Source: Podaxis mareebaensis
Lineage: Eukaryota > Basidiomycota > Agaricomycetes > Agaricales > Agaricaceae
Direction: 5' to 3'
Assembly (NCBI GenBank): GCA_018524725.1
Contig: JAEUWP010000178.1
Coordinates: 106,770-170,769 of the forward strand
DNA length: 64,000 nt
Made by a program: the position numbers and the translations under genes. Under the pieces are notes generated by a model that saw only the letters and a program-made list of their open reading frames with translations, was not told the origin of the DNA and ran no database searches. Below are positions 34,302 to 45,968 of the stretch, piece after piece (within the stretch, counting starts at the first letter, position 1; every line of letters starts with the position of its first letter).

Positions 34302-35431
34302 TTTCAACGAGTGTGGTGTCTGTGTTTGACGAAAAAATTCTCTAGTGTAACTTGATATAACACAACCGAGAGAATCGGGAAAACGCTCTGCGTCGTTTTG
34401 GGAACGTCAAGTTCTGGAGAGTTGTAGGAAAGGTTGGAAACTTTTATATATAATTCTGTGAGGTTGCAAACCTCGGTCAGCGATCGACTGGGAAAGATCT
34501 GAGAATCGCCGATTGTGAAACCCTTTAAATAGCCCTTGCACTGCCCGTTCATCTAAGACCATCGTAATGTATCGCCAAGGTTGCATTCGAAGCTCCAATG
34601 CTAAATATTTCGGAGGGCAAGTTGTGGCAATAACGAAATCGGTTCGGTAGGTTTCTTGGCTCTTTGATGTCCGGCGGCTGGACCAATAGTTCCCGTTCCA
34701 GTGCGAAGCACTGAGATGGAAGAGCAATGGCTGTGCGTTGTTCACGGGTTAGAGTCCTTTGAATGGCCAGAAATTTCAAATATGTACCTGTCTCCAAACT
34801 CAGATCTGAGAACTCACCACTCAGACTCAGCTTAGACCCAAGTCCACCTTATGGTTATTTTTGGAATTCCGTTGAACCTGAAGCTGAGGCTACGATAAGG
34901 CTAAGTCAAAAAAGTCGAGTGGTTAGTCCCTGTTCGGGAGCCTTGCGCAGCCGAGCTTACGTAGCGAAGGTTTCAAGAGGTTATTGTCATTTGAAGCACA
35001 AAAGTGAGCCATAGCTGGAACTAACGTCTTGCTCGTGAACGGCTGCTCTTTGTATAGCATCATATTAGTATGATATAGCTTGACTGGGAGGGCCTTGTTT
35101 CCTACCAATGGTCATCGACTGTGTGAGTCAACCCGTAGCAGTGGGCGCCCCTAGTTGCATGCCCAGCGCCAAGCACCTCTATTCAAATGACCCTGTCAGC
35201 TCCACCTCAAAATTTTCAGCCAACACTCGAAATTGCGAAACCGGCATATTCTGGGTAAAGTAACGTTGGTCTTGGGAGCAAGGAGCGCGAAAGACCCGGC
35301 GCATGAGACGCGTTGTGTGTGAGAGACCAGCTCCAAAGAATCTATACCGCAATGTTCTCCAGCGAAAATGATTCTTTGTTCGTGTTGAGGGACTACCAAC
35401 ATTGATTTCTTGGTTCACAGCGAGGAACACT
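34302..35431. other. 1.1-kb intergenic region
   Basis: Promoter of the TDT gene plus the 3' flank of the HIT gene. Open frames at 34407-34797 and 34923-35108 (-) lack motifs or splice support. No repeat or RNA gene was recognised. Confidence 0.35.
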
Positions 35432-36125
35432 CTACAGACGACCTTTGATCTCATCATAGACCTTTTGTATCTCTTCCTTCTCAAGCTTCTGGGCAGGCCA
35501 GCCGATGCCGAGTCCCTCTGTTTCGTTGGGTTTCGGTATAACGTGGAAATGAACGTGGTCGACTTCCTGTTACACGAGTTTGTAGTTGAATGCCACAATT
35601 CAAAACGTGGCTGAATTGTAATTACCTGATGGGCTAACCTGCCATTGTTCTGCAAGATGTTATAGTCCTTGGCACCCTGCGCAACGGCAATCTTCTTCGC
35701 AATGGGTAAAGCGTCAGCCAAGTATTCGTCCGGAATGTCCGCCAACTTTTCGCCGTGATCTTTGAAACTGGCATCAGTAACTCATAATCCATACGTAAAG
35801 CCAAGAGCGCTCACACTTCGGGATGATCAGAGCATGACCTTTGGACAATGGCCCAATATCGAGGAAGGAGTAACTATAGACAGGTGCAGTGAATCAGAAG
35901 AATAAGGGTAGTTACAGGAAACCATACGAACGAGTATTGCGATTCGATCAGTTTATAACTGGGGATATCTCCTGCGTGTCGCCGTCAACTTTAAGCCGGG
36001 ACGAGACCGTAATGTTTGAGGTGTTACCCTTGATGATTTTACAGAAGATGCAGGAAGCGAGGGACCTGTGTCGAGCGTAAGAACAACGTGTGCAGACAGG
36101 GCAGTGCTGCTCACTTGGCTGCCAT
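35432..36125 (-). CDS. HIT-family nucleotide hydrolase (Hnt1/HINT-like)
   Basis: A small cytosolic/nuclear adenosine 5'-monophosphoramidase-type protein, about 140 aa. The ATG at 36125 gives MAAK, followed after an intron by SLASCIFCKIIKG (zinc-type Cys pair CxxC). The next joins are DIPSYKLIESQYSYSFLDIG, with a GTTCGT donor needed to keep frame, and PLSKGHALIIPKYHGEKLAD. Then follow DYNILQNNGRLAHQ and the catalytic histidine triad EVDHVHFHVIPKPNETEGLG. It stops at 35432. All HIT residues (HVHFH) are present. It is divergent from the oxygenase gene with a 351-bp shared promoter. Confidence 0.88.
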
Positions 36126-36476
36126 TGTGATAGGATGTAACAACTCAGGACCTAGGTCGGATGTTGGTACAACAGAAATGGCGAATTCGCACGAGGGGCT
36201 CAGCCCCTTTTCAAAGGCCAATCGGAACCTGATGCCGGAACAGCGTAATTGGCCGGCGTGATATCATGGATATATCATATCGTGCAGGCCATAACACTCC
36301 CAGCACCCAGAGAGCTTTCGAGTTCCTACGCCGTGTACGTTGTAAACTTCTACTTATAGTGACGGGATAGTGGGGAATGCGAGCGAAGAGTTATACTTAA
36401 TACATCAGACGTTACCAATACCAACGTTCAGACGCCCAACAGAGTACCCACTCTTATCTTTCATCCAACACCTGAG
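36126..36476. promoter_or_regulatory. Divergent promoter region of HIT (-) and oxygenase (+) genes
   Basis: 351 bp between the two start codons. It is AT-rich near 36268-36290 (GGATATATCATATCG). No other element stands out. Confidence 0.35.
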
Positions 36477-38029
36477 ATGAGCCTTATCGAAAGCGAACTG
36501 ACTAAAGACACGGCTTTTCAGGAGGTACCTGTTATGTACGCGCATTTCCCCCCTCGATTGAAACGCCATCACATGCCTCTTGTAGTGACTTACAGGACAT
36601 TGACTCCGACGACCCCTCTAAACGTGCGAGCTTGGTGCAGGGGATCAAAGACGCTTGTATGAGAGTCGGGTTCTTCTATGGTGCGTGCGCTTGATTATCT
36701 TACCCACTTCCCTGGGTTTGGCCCTTATCGACGTTTGCAGTGAAGAACCATGGAATACCTAATGATGTTATTGACAGTACTCTAGCCGCGGCCAAAAACT
36801 TCTTTGAATTACCGCTGGAGGCAAAGATGGCCGTCCGTTTAAATCTCTCGATCTCAAATCCAGACCCAGCACTGATTCGCACATCACGCACTAGATTGAG
36901 AACAAAAAGACACCCAATTTCAAAGGTTATTCTCCACTGCTGAGTGGCAACAACAATCCTTATGGCGCCGGCGATATGCAAGAAGGCTTTGAATTTGGAT
37001 GGGAACCACTCGAAGGCATGAGCGAAGCAAGGTCCGAGGATGGTGTGATGGCGGGCGCGAACGTCTGGCCTCCAGAAGGCGACGTCCCTGGTTTCCGAAA
37101 AGCTGCCTTACACTACTAGTGAGCATGTGTATAATCTTATTTGTAACCGCGGTCCTGACGGTGCCTCTAGCCATGCCGCAGTGAAGCTCGGAAAGGCACT
37201 CTTCCCGCTCTTTGCTTTGGCGCTAAACCTACCAGAAACATTCTTTGATGATAAGGTACCATACACATCTTCCAATGAAAAGTTCTCGCTGCCATATGAT
37301 CCCCAGACGAAACATTCCGCAGCTCTGATGAAGCTCCTTCACTATCCACCGCAAACGGGGCCTATTGATGAGCGGGTTATCGGAATTGGTGCTCACACCG
37401 AGTAAGCCATGTGGTCTGCCTATCACTGAAGGAAGCTGACCCTGTCCGTGTATTTGCGCAGTTGGGAGGTTAGTCAAGGCTTTCGGCTGCTATTTGTCAA
37501 CTGACTGCGGATTTTCCCCCTCCGGTAGTGCTTCACGATCCTCTGGCAAGAACCTGGCATACAGGCATTACAGGTGTTGAACGCGAAAAATCAATGGATT
37601 AATGCACCTCCGATCCCTGGGACACTAGTCATCAAGTGAGCGCCCCTCCCTCTGTAGCAGAAGATGTTCATCCTTCCTCGACACCAATTAGTCTTGGGGA
37701 TCAATTTGCACGGTGGACTAGTGAGTCAATGGCTATACGAGGCGCTCCGTGAGCTCAGATGCGCTATAGATGATATCTTCAAGTCGACTGTGCACCGTGC
37801 AATCAATCGGAGCGGGGTTCGGCGATACTCCATTCCGCTGTTCTTTGGGACAGATTACAACGTCCGACTCGATGTCAGCAACATTTTTTTGACCCGCTTT
37901 AAATGCACCCTGACGCCCGTTAAGCCCATCCCAGGTTGTGTCTCCCCCGAACGGCCCCTCAAGTACGAAGTGACCACTGCGGGGGAATACGTCAAGTCCC
38001 GTTTACAGGCGACGTACAATCATAAGTGA
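36477..38029 (+). CDS. 2-oxoglutarate/Fe(II)-dependent oxygenase (isopenicillin-N-synthase-like)
   Basis: The ATG at 36477 opens MSLIESELTKDTAFQEVPV. The N-terminal DIOX_N part continues SLVQGIKDACMRVGFFYVKN and HGIPNDVIDSTLAAAKNFF. The intron after EAKMA is best closed at the AG before ATTGAGAACAAAAAG (about 36895), giving IENKKTPNFKGYSPLLSG. The Fe ligands are HTDWE, built across introns near 37400 and 37466, and STVHRAI. The 2-oxoglutarate Arg/Ser pair is RRYSIPLFF. It ends EYVKSRLQATYNHK with TGA at 38027-38029. About 360 aa, a normal length. The substrate is unknown. Family members act in secondary metabolism or detoxification. No biosynthetic cluster is visible around it, so a stand-alone role is likely. 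Confidence 0.82.
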
Positions 38030-38293
38030 GATTGTTGACATCCGTTACGCATGGCCAAGTCTATATGAAAAATAGCATGATTGATGACCGTAGATAATCG
38101 TGAAGTTTTCATCGAGAGCTCGAATGAGATAGCAGCCGTCCAATTCAATTATATTTGATAACAAATTAGAAGTACAGTCTGACGAGACCAGATCAACGAA
38201 TGCCCGTCGAGGGGTCGAAGAAACGACGCACATTGGGTGGCCTGAAAGAAATAGAATCCGGCAACCGCCCCTCCTCAGGATACCGAGCAATTA
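38030..38293. other. Convergent spacer
   Basis: About 264 bp between the oxygenase stop and the SmG stop. No feature is seen. Confidence 0.3.
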
Positions 38294-38654
38294 TCAAGGC
38301 CGTATGGCTTCTAACGTTTCCATTGATGTCACACTGTTCCCGCGGATAACCTGCCGAAAGCCAGAAAATTGAGTGAGAAACAGCAAGAAACAGCGATAAA
38401 AGCAGAAGCGTACCACAGTGCCAATGGGGTGCTTTTGTGCAGGTGTGGTCTCTTCGACCGCGTCGTCAATGACAAGGTTCAGGAAAAGATCGTATCCGCG
38501 TAGGGTTCCGCTAACTTTTCGACCGCCCTGGAGGTGGATGAAGAGTTTTTTGTCCATGAACTGTGAGGAAAAGTACAATCAGCATCTCAGCACGTTTAAA
38601 ACGAACAAATCGCGGGTCTACCTTCTTGAGCTCGGGCTGGGAGGCTTTCGACAT
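38294..38654 (-). CDS. Small nuclear ribonucleoprotein G (SmG)
   Basis: A core component of the Sm heptamer on spliceosomal snRNAs. The ATG at 38654 gives MSKASQPELKK and, after an intron, FMDKKLFIHLQGGRKVSGTL. The Sm1 motif continues RGYDLFLNLVIDDAVEE, with the RNA-contacting D-x-x-x-N pattern. After a second intron the Sm2 part reads VVIRGNSVTSMETLEAIRP, where IRGNSV is the SmG form. About 78 aa, matching SmG length. It is one of several splicing-related genes in the window. Confidence 0.92.
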
Positions 38655-39296
38655 GGTGGTGGACGGTTGTTGCAAGTTCCACTCCTGTCAGTACACAATC
38701 CAGATTGCAACTCACGTGATACGGTTGGGCGATCAACGTGACTCTGCGATCGCGTACCTAACACTTTCATATTTGTTAAAGGGGCTTGTCATCGTCCCCC
38801 TCACCAAGGTACTGAAGATCGTTGCACAGTGCCTTTAACGTCCCAGAGTTAGTAACGTAGCAGAAGTACGTTAACGCAAGAGGTCATATTGGTACCTCAA
38901 ATCTCACAAGTTCATTGAGCCTCCGCTCGGGGCCGATGGTTGCTCTAGTGACTCAAATCTGCTTCGAATACATTTACACCACGCACTGCACACATCAAAA
39001 GACGCAAGGATAATCCAGCTTTGCAAAAATATAATGCAATATCCTCGTATACCAGTCGCGAGTATTCTCTCACTAAACTTACTCGATGGCTTCTCAATGC
39101 TGGACCATTCTATGAAATTTCGCTACTTGGAACGTATCCTCTCTACACCGGAGTATCTCTGAGAGCCAACTATGGACAAAATGAGACAGAGCCTCATCTT
39201 ACACTCGCAGATCTGAGACATTACTTGTCACTACATCGGAAAGAATATAACGTGGATATGTGATACCAGATTTACATATTTACGGCTAGAGCATCG
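38655..39296. other. Intergenic region upstream of SmG
   Basis: About 640 bp. It holds the SmG promoter and the PRMT3 3' flank. The plus-strand frame at 39021-39263 has no motif. No other feature is seen. Confidence 0.35.
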
Positions 39297-41399
39297 TTAC
39301 CGAACCTTGTACATCTGTACGACTGTTTCCGACACGGGTGTCTCCTCGTTCAATTTGACTGAGTAATGGATTTCAACGTCCAACTCCCGGGAGTTTGTCT
39401 CCCTCTTACGAAGGTGGAACGACCCCGCCACGATGGTATCTGCAGAACACGAATCATTAGTCCAGCTAGGTCTGCATAGAACAAGAAGGGATATACCTTC
39501 GGTAACGGTGATTGGTTCTGGTAACATGAAGAGCGTCTGCTTCCAATGCGTCGGCATACTCTGGGGCCCAGTGCTAAAGCTAGTTACTTCCTCTGGCTCC
39601 CGTCCCAAACTCTGTCTCCGCTTAGTTGCAGACTTTCCGCCAACAGGCCAAATATCTGCAAGTATTACGTCACCGTCCTGGATGAACTTAACTTTGGTCC
39701 GTGGAGAGATAGGATGTCCAGATGGATTGAAGAATGTGTCGAAGTAGAGTACAAAGGAATTGATTTTTGTTCGCTTGTTAACTGTGGGTTTGAGAGTAAA
39801 GTCCGATGAGAACTCCAGTTGGCGAGATGTGATATCGCCGAGGACGAGATCCTAGGAGTGCGTCAGGAATAAATACGAACGCGCAGCACAGAGAGAGATT
39901 ACCTTCACAGTATAAGGTTCGCTTGCGACGGTCTCTGGACCGACGACGTCTACAATTGCGTCCTCGTACAAACCTTCTGCCATTACAGACATATCAAATC
40001 CTACAAACAAGGTAAATTTCGTGGGACGTCCCAGACTACTGGAGGCGCACCATAAACATCGTTCCAGAAACCGATTCGTTCCTTATATATCTCCGTAGCA
40101 TCACAGAGAGCGAGCATCATTTTGCATTGGCTGGGAGCCATCACCCCTCCTGGCCGCAAGAAGCGATCTCTCGCGACCAAAACAGAATCCAACATGGATT
40201 CGTACAGTAAAGCATATCCCATCCACTCGGAAACAATGATATCGACTTGTGTGATTCCATCCGGCAGCACAATGTCTTCGACTTTCCCTCGGACCACGGT
40301 AATAACGTCCTCGAAGCCGTTGGCCTTCACGATCTTCTCCGCCTTTTCAGCGATGTCGCTGGCATCTACTGCGATTACACGCTTCGCCCCACTTCTTGCT
40401 GCGAACAATGATAGAATCCCGGTTCCGCAGCCAACGTCGAGCACTGTTGCATCTCGGAAAAGATGGGGATTCGTGAGGATGAAGTGTGCGTATGTGGAGG
40501 TGCGTACTTTATCCTGAATCATGACCGCGTGGATATCTAACGGCAATGGAGTCGAATTGATCAGCATGTTTGATACAGACCCGTCCCTGAACCCACCATT
40601 CTCGGCGTAGCTGTCGAAATAATGAGTATCGTCATCGCGGATGGTTTCAGTGGCACCAGAGGGACCAGCTTCCTCCACAGTAGGTAGGTCTAGTCTCTGT
40701 TGTATAAACTTGCTGTACTCCAGCAGGCTTTGTTGAGTGAGGGCCAGCTTTTTCTCGAGCGCTCGCACTTTCTTGTTTAGATCCTGACCGTTCACACTTT
40801 CGTCATCGTCGTCCGACCAGTCATCGGAGAATGAAGTCTCTGAGAACTGTTTGAGCCTTCTCGTAATGTCGGAGATAGAAAAGCGCCGGAACTCACGTAA
40901 AAGTGGATCGTTCTCTAGCGCAGGTACCAGATACTCATCAGCGGAGAACCAGGACTCTTTTCCTGTCAAAGCCAGCGCTTCTTGCGAAGAGGGTTTCTGA
41001 AGGTTAAAATAAGCCAAACATATACAGGACAATGGCATCATTATTCACATTTTTTCGCAGATAGTTGATTAGCCTAATGCGTCCATGGAAGTCAAGTCCT
41101 GCGCGTAACTCGGAATGCTGTTCGGACCTTTGGGAAGTGGTCCACTCACCTAATTTTGAGCAAACTTGATCCAAGTCAAAACTGTGCTTCCCCTTGTCGT
41201 ATTCAATAGCCTCCTTTGCAGATGGAAGCTTTACATCGTCGAATAAGGACGGGCATTCCTGCTTTTCGAGAGAATCGGACACCCAGTCGTCCCAATTTTG
41301 GTCGTCGTCCTCGCCCATCGAGGACGAAGACGCCGAGTCACCATCCGGGTCCCCTTCGGACAGCTCTGCGAGGTTCACGGGGGGCAGTCTGATGCTCAT
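39297..41399 (-). CDS. Protein arginine N-methyltransferase 3 (PRMT3)
   Basis: Asymmetrically dimethylates arginines, classically of ribosomal protein uS5, using S-adenosylmethionine. The ATG at 41399 opens MSIRLPPVNLAELSEGDPD. An acidic stretch (GEDDDQNWDDW) is followed by a degenerate C2H2-like segment (ECPSLFDDVKLPSAKEAIEY) ending KGKHSFDL. Only one Cys and one His of the usual set are clearly present. Methyltransferase signatures follow: VLDVGCGTGILSLFAARSG, ending AVD (SAM binding), the double-E loop SEWMGYALLYES, and MPTHWKQT (THW loop). It ends VQMYKVR, TAA at 39297-39299. Introns lie near 39440-39500, 39852-39900, 40001-40051 and 40990-41148. About 600 aa. The catalytic residues are intact. 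Confidence 0.9.
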
Positions 41400-41549
41400 G
41401 AAGTAGCAATGGGTATACAGGAAATGGGGAAACAACACAGGAATGACCGACAGAAACACCTCGAAAACGTGTCACGTGATACGAGATAAGAGATCGTCTG
41501 TCGTCACGGGTCCCTTTTGAGGTACATGTCTATTTTTAGACATCTCAAC
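41400..41549. other. PRMT3 promoter region adjoining the inverted-repeat element
   Basis: The sequence contains GTGTCACGTGATACGAG near 41468-41485, with a CACGTG hexamer. The inverted-repeat element begins about 150 bp upstream of the PRMT3 start codon, so it may have displaced older promoter sequence. Confidence 0.35.
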
Positions 41550-42289
41550 TTAGGGTCTGTTCGGCTACGAAACGCCGGTTCTGGCCTCGGCTTTGATGCG
41601 CTACACAGCCAAAACTCATTATTTCGAGCATTCACTATCTCTTTTCACACTGCTGCCTCATGTACTAACCCTATATAACAGACAAAGTAGACCATATGAG
41701 TATCAAGTGATTTTGAGAAAGTATTTGAGCAGATATAAGCCAGACCAAAGCATAGGGATGTTATTGCTGGGTGCAGATACTGTCTCAAATATTGGAAACA
41801 TCATACTTCAAAATTAACTGGAACTGGTTGGGTGGAGAGATCATTGAATGGCCATCCTGTTTATATCTGGGCAGAATTCGGCCTGAGACTATTTATGATA
41901 CTTGGAGCATGAGCTACAGTGTATACTATGTGTGAGATTGAGGACAGCCGGTGCCATGTTACTATAAAGAAACAACTGGCTATTTTACTCTTCATATATG
42001 ACTAGTATTTCAGTCCGAAATGTTGGGGAAAGGCAAAGGAGACAATGACATGGCATTTTTTCACAGCAGTAATATTCCTATGCTTTGGTCGGGCTTGTAT
42101 TTGTTTAGATACTTTCTCAGAATTACTTGATACTCTATAGTCTGCTCTATTTGGTTTGCTATAGGGTTAGTACATGAGGCGGCAGCGTGAAAAGAGACAG
42201 TTAATGCTCGAAATAATGAATTTTGGCCGTGTGGGAAGTGCATCAAAACCGAGATCAGAACCGGCGTTTCGCAGCCGAACAGACCCTAA
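41550..42289. mobile_element. Non-autonomous DNA transposon with ~230-bp terminal inverted repeats
   Basis: The left end GGGTCTGTTCGGC (from 41553) and right end GCCGAACAGACCC (to 42286) are perfect inverted termini. They are flanked by TA on both sides (T-TA-GGG... ...CCC-TA-A), consistent with a TA target duplication or, if TTA/TAA is counted, part of the repeat. The arms run about 41553-41780 and 42063-42286 and match closely along their whole length, for example CATTATTTCGAGCATT in both. The centre (about 280 bp) has no coding capacity, and the open frames within the arms are mirror copies of one another. The size and lack of transposase point to a MITE-like element. The superfamily is not settled. 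Confidence 0.8.
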
Positions 42290-42930
42290 GTTAGATCATG
42301 ATTCGATTATGGGCTGCACGAACGACGAGTGGCTAAGCAATCGAATACAAGGCCTTCCGGTATCTGGCTGGACGCATGATAAGAGACAACTGTTTCCAAC
42401 TAATATGGGCTGTGTAATGTGCTTGAATGCTGTTGAGTGTCAACTTCTATCAATAAGCCGAACCTGGATCTCACCGAAAGTAGCCAATCACAATGATCAT
42501 GCATGGGAGGACCCTTGCACCAACCACTTCCAAATTTCTTATTATAACTCTAGGGCTTTTGTCCCGCAGTGGAGGCCATGCGGCTTACACTTTTGTGTGA
42601 TTCGGGATGACTAGGACGGCACCAGTTTGAGCGCTGCCCCACAAAGAGCACTATCCTGTTGAGGCGTAATCCAAGACAGATGGGTAGCCTGGGACCGACA
42701 CCGATTACCATGGAGGTGGGAGGTACTCGGGAGCTCAATTATGTCGCCCATCCCGGGTGACATGGACACATGTGCATGAAAGAAGGATCGGCTTCTATGC
42801 GCATTTGGAGGAAATATTTAGAAATAATTCATAAATTTGGAGGCGCGAAGGTTTTAAACCAAGTTGCTAGGAAGTAGCAAAGCACCCCACGTAGATCCTT
42901 ACCGTGACCTTCTAGCTCATTGCTTGTAAC
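42290..42930. other. Intergenic region right of the inverted-repeat element
   Basis: About 640 bp with no supported gene. The plus-strand frame at 42174-42614 runs out of the transposon arm and has no motif. It should include the promoter of the next small gene. Confidence 0.35.
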
Positions 42931-43491
42931 ATGGCTCAGCAAACGTCCACTAGCAATAACAGCAGAGACGATCCAAGTGCTTCTACAACTTCAACGGACT
43001 CCCTGCTTTCCACCAACACCACTACCTCAACCATCAATCCGCTCGCCAGAGCCGGCGGCAGGGCCAATCCCCCACCAAAAGACTACGCAGCAGCTTTGTC
43101 CGTCCTTCAGTCCCGCTATGGGGCGGGCGGTCATGCAATCCCCTCTCCCAAGACTAAACCGTCCGAGAAACTCCAGGATAGTAAACCAAGTGATCCTAAC
43201 ATTGTTTCATTTCGCACTCTTTGCCTCTGATTCTGGACGGCTACACTAGTGAATACGATGATACCGGGAGACAACTCCCAACTGACCCTGGTCTCGGAGG
43301 CGTCGATCTCGAGTTCTAATGCCACTGCTAGCACCAGTGCGAGTGCCCCAAGCTCGAGCAGCAGTACGACCCAATCTGCCGATAAGAAGAAGAAGTCAGG
43401 GGGAATACGTTCTTTGTTTAAAGGTAATCTAGCTCTTTGCTGAGATAAAGTCGCTGATACTCTCGTAGGCAAAGGGAAGGAGAAGAAGTAG
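42931..43491 (+). CDS. Small Ser/Thr-rich unrecognised protein
   Basis: Three exons, about 140 aa, ATG at 42931. The N-terminus is MAQQTSTSNNSRDD and Ser/Thr-rich. The most ordered part is NPPPKDYAAALSVLQSRYG. An intron with donor GTAAAC near 43183 joins to MNTMIPGDNSQLTLVSEASI. A poly-Ser region leads to DKKKKSGGIRSLFK and, after a last intron, GKGKEKK with TAG at 43489-43491. No signal peptide or membrane span. Splice phases are consistent, and a KDYAAAL-type block suggests conservation, but I do not know a function. Confidence 0.6.
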
Positions 43492-44207
43492 TAGGACAAG
43501 CTCCTTTGTGTATCATGTCGATATGTAGTTATTGTATTCCTAGAGAAAGGTTGTTTCCCAGTGCTCTTGACAGGGAGGACCGCCTGCAGTACTCAGAGAC
43601 CCCCTAAGCTGGTAGTAATCTCATGTGCCTTCGGTAGAGCATTGAGGCGTTTACCCCTCATGCCGTCACTTGGTACCTGAAACGGCAATCCATTCAGTTC
43701 CGGTCTAATGACGCTGGAATTGCGCTGGAAGCGGAAAATAAGCCACTCCGACCGCAGTCTTCGCTTCGTGTTTGTCTTCCTGACTCGCAGCATCGGTGCC
43801 GCGCTTACGACTGGGAACCCTTTTCGCGAAATTTGACCCGTTGGGTAGTGAATGTGAATGTGGAACACAAATTCCGCAGCATTCCGCAGAAGTTGGAAAG
43901 GTACGCCATGAACCTCGGGGGATGCTGAGGTCGCGAAGTTGAGAATGACTCGACTACGGATTACGCATCTATGCCCAGGAGGTGATTGTGGTCTAAGAAA
44001 AAAACAAAGAGACGCGTAACCTGAGTGCTGTGCGCAAGCGCATCACAAAAGTATAAAACCCTAGGATATTTCCATGCAGAGCATTACCGCTCCAACATCC
44101 TCAGTTTTGTCCTCTCCGCGTCAGGAAATACTTGACATTCACCAAGCCGGTAGGCCGTTTGGATTGTTGGTTTATAGTGGCCGCTCACCTGGTCATTTCC
44201 GTAGATT
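43492..44207. other. Intergenic region between two small genes
   Basis: About 715 bp. A minus-strand frame at 43593-43868 lacks motifs. ACAAAAGTATAAAACCC near 44044-44060 is a plausible TATA box for the gene starting at 44208. Confidence 0.4.
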
Positions 44208-44496
44208 ATGGACTCCTCAAACGCCAACAAGTCCGTTTCCACTGCCAAAGCTCCTGGCTACACTAAGAGTGTCATCGGGAAGGATATGACCAGTATGTTG
44301 TTTAACGTCATTTTTACAAGAGTCTCTGCTCATTTGGTGAACAGCAGCCAAGGCTTCTTCCCCGGCGCCGGCCAATACGTCGAGTCAGAGCTCGTCCGGC
44401 TCTCAAGACCCCAACCCTATGTCGAGTTCTAAGTTCGCGAAGATGGCGAAGACCAATGGGTTGCCATTCACGTCGCCTGTGCGACCGACATTTTGA
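44208..44496 (+). CDS. Very small unrecognised protein (about 77 aa)
   Basis: The ATG at 44208 opens MDSSNANKSVSTAKAPGYTK. A short intron (about 44291-44345, GTATGT..ACAG) joins to AKASSPAPANTSSQSSSG. It ends SSKFAKMAKTNGLPFTSPV and RPTF, TGA at 44494-44496. There is a TATA box 150 bp upstream. The composition is Ser/Ala/Pro-rich and probably disordered. Splice-consistent, but no family is recognised. Confidence 0.5.
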
Positions 44497-44646
44497 CCGA
44501 CACCTCGGTCTACAGGGTACCTCACCACTAGGAGGTATCACCTAAAAGCATGCTCCTGTCCGGAACTCTTATATTATTGATTGAAATATTGGCTAAGATT
44601 GCTCCTCGGTTTATCATACACGTTTTCGTACCTGTTTCCAGCTTTG

Positions 44647-45676
44647 CTACATAAAGTCTTCCTCAAGTTCCCGCCCTGTTTTGCGGGGCGCGCTTTCATC
44701 TTCTCCTTCGTCGTCCACACTATTGAAGAGGGTGTCGTAGGATCTCGCTTGTTTTTCGGCTTCACGTTGTTTTGCCAATTCGAGCTCTGCTTTTCTCTGG
44801 TCCAAGAGGCGTAATAAGCACTGTAATATATCTGATGACTCGAGGAGGGCAGAACTTACCTTCTCTGCCGCCGCGGCACGCTTAATCGCATTCTCTTTCT
44901 TGAGACGATCAACCCGTTCTTGTTCGTGGTTCACTTCACGTTCAACCTTAGTCTTGTTCAATCGGTTAACGATCGCGTTTTCACGCTTCTCCACGTGTAC
45001 TATGTGCCTTGGTCCATGTCTGTGTCTCTGCCAGGTGGACGGAGGAGTTACACACCTCGTTTGACCTGTTCTCGCCAAAAGATGATTGATGTCAGCTGGC
45101 TAGTGCGAGAACTGTGCCTCACACCTTTTTATCACTATGGAAAGACACTTGGCCGACTGCCATATCGCCGGTTTTCTGGAGATACGGAGCTAAGTTGATT
45201 CTTACAACATGCCGTGAACGATCAGTTCCCACCTTGAGATTATCTCCTGGGGTATAAATTATCGTGAGGTTATCTTTCTTGTTACCTGGAGTCTCCCTCA
45301 GTGCTCCCGTTGATACAGGGGGTCATGAGAGCGTACCCTCGATGGAATTCGCTTTTACCAGCTGGGCGCAGTCGATTAAAAGGGCCTGTGGGATGTTGTC
45401 CCATATCATGCCTTCCGGCATTCGGAGGTATACATGTGCGGACGAGAGCTTGTCGACGTGAAACCACACGTCTTGTGGCCAGGCATATCTAATCAACTCT
45501 TCATCTATGAAGCTGGTTAGCCATGGTTTGGCTCGAGGCAGTTCTGGGGTTATTACTTTCGACTTTATCCTTTCCCATGTAAATGGTGACTGGGGGGTTG
45601 TGTGCTGTTGGAGCATAAGCGCGGCTCTATATCATGATAGCTAGTCCTTACCGTTGGATGTGAAGAAGAAAACCAT
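44647..45676 (-). CDS. CCDC25 homologue (NFACT-R domain, coiled coil)
   Basis: The ATG at 45676 opens MVFFFTSN. Exon joins give [40 protein letters not shown] and [21 protein letters not shown] 39-nt exon encodes [13 protein letters not shown]. Next comes [18 protein letters not shown], then [20 protein letters not shown]. The C-terminal coiled coil is Glu/Lys/Arg-rich ([18 protein letters not shown]) and the protein ends RELEEDFM at 44647. The NFACT-R (DUF814) region plus coiled coil matches the conserved eukaryotic CCDC25/Jlp2 family. The NFACT-R domain is shared with the ribosome-quality-control factor Rqc2/NEMF. About 210 aa. Divergent from RBM25 with 292 bp between the start codons. Confidence 0.85.
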
Positions 45677-45968
45677 GTTTGTGAGTTTACCTGGATGTTA
45701 GTGGCAGTGGAAGAGATCAGGGTTAGTAAGGGAGGTGTCCATTTTCGGCAATTAGCGTGGGAATCAAAATGGCATAAGCCCTGAGGCGTCTCTCCATTAC
45801 AACACTTGACTTGCTCTCCCACCCTCTCTATACTTCAGTCCCTAGATCTTCTACAAGGAACTTGTACAAAACCTTAGAAGTAAGTGAAGAATTATAATTC
45901 AACATATAAGCGGTTGACGACTTTTTAGATCACCGCAGCACTCAAAAGCTCAATTCCAAGTTGGCAAC
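45677..45968. promoter_or_regulatory. Divergent promoter of CCDC25 (-) and RBM25 (+)
   Basis: 292 bp between start codons, so both promoters share this stretch. AATTATAATTCAACATATAA (about 45890-45909) is a TATA-like AT-rich patch on the RBM25 side. Confidence 0.35.

Noticed and set aside
42174..42614. 146-aa plus-strand frame running out of the transposon arm
   Set aside because: Crosses the right terminus of the element and has no motif.
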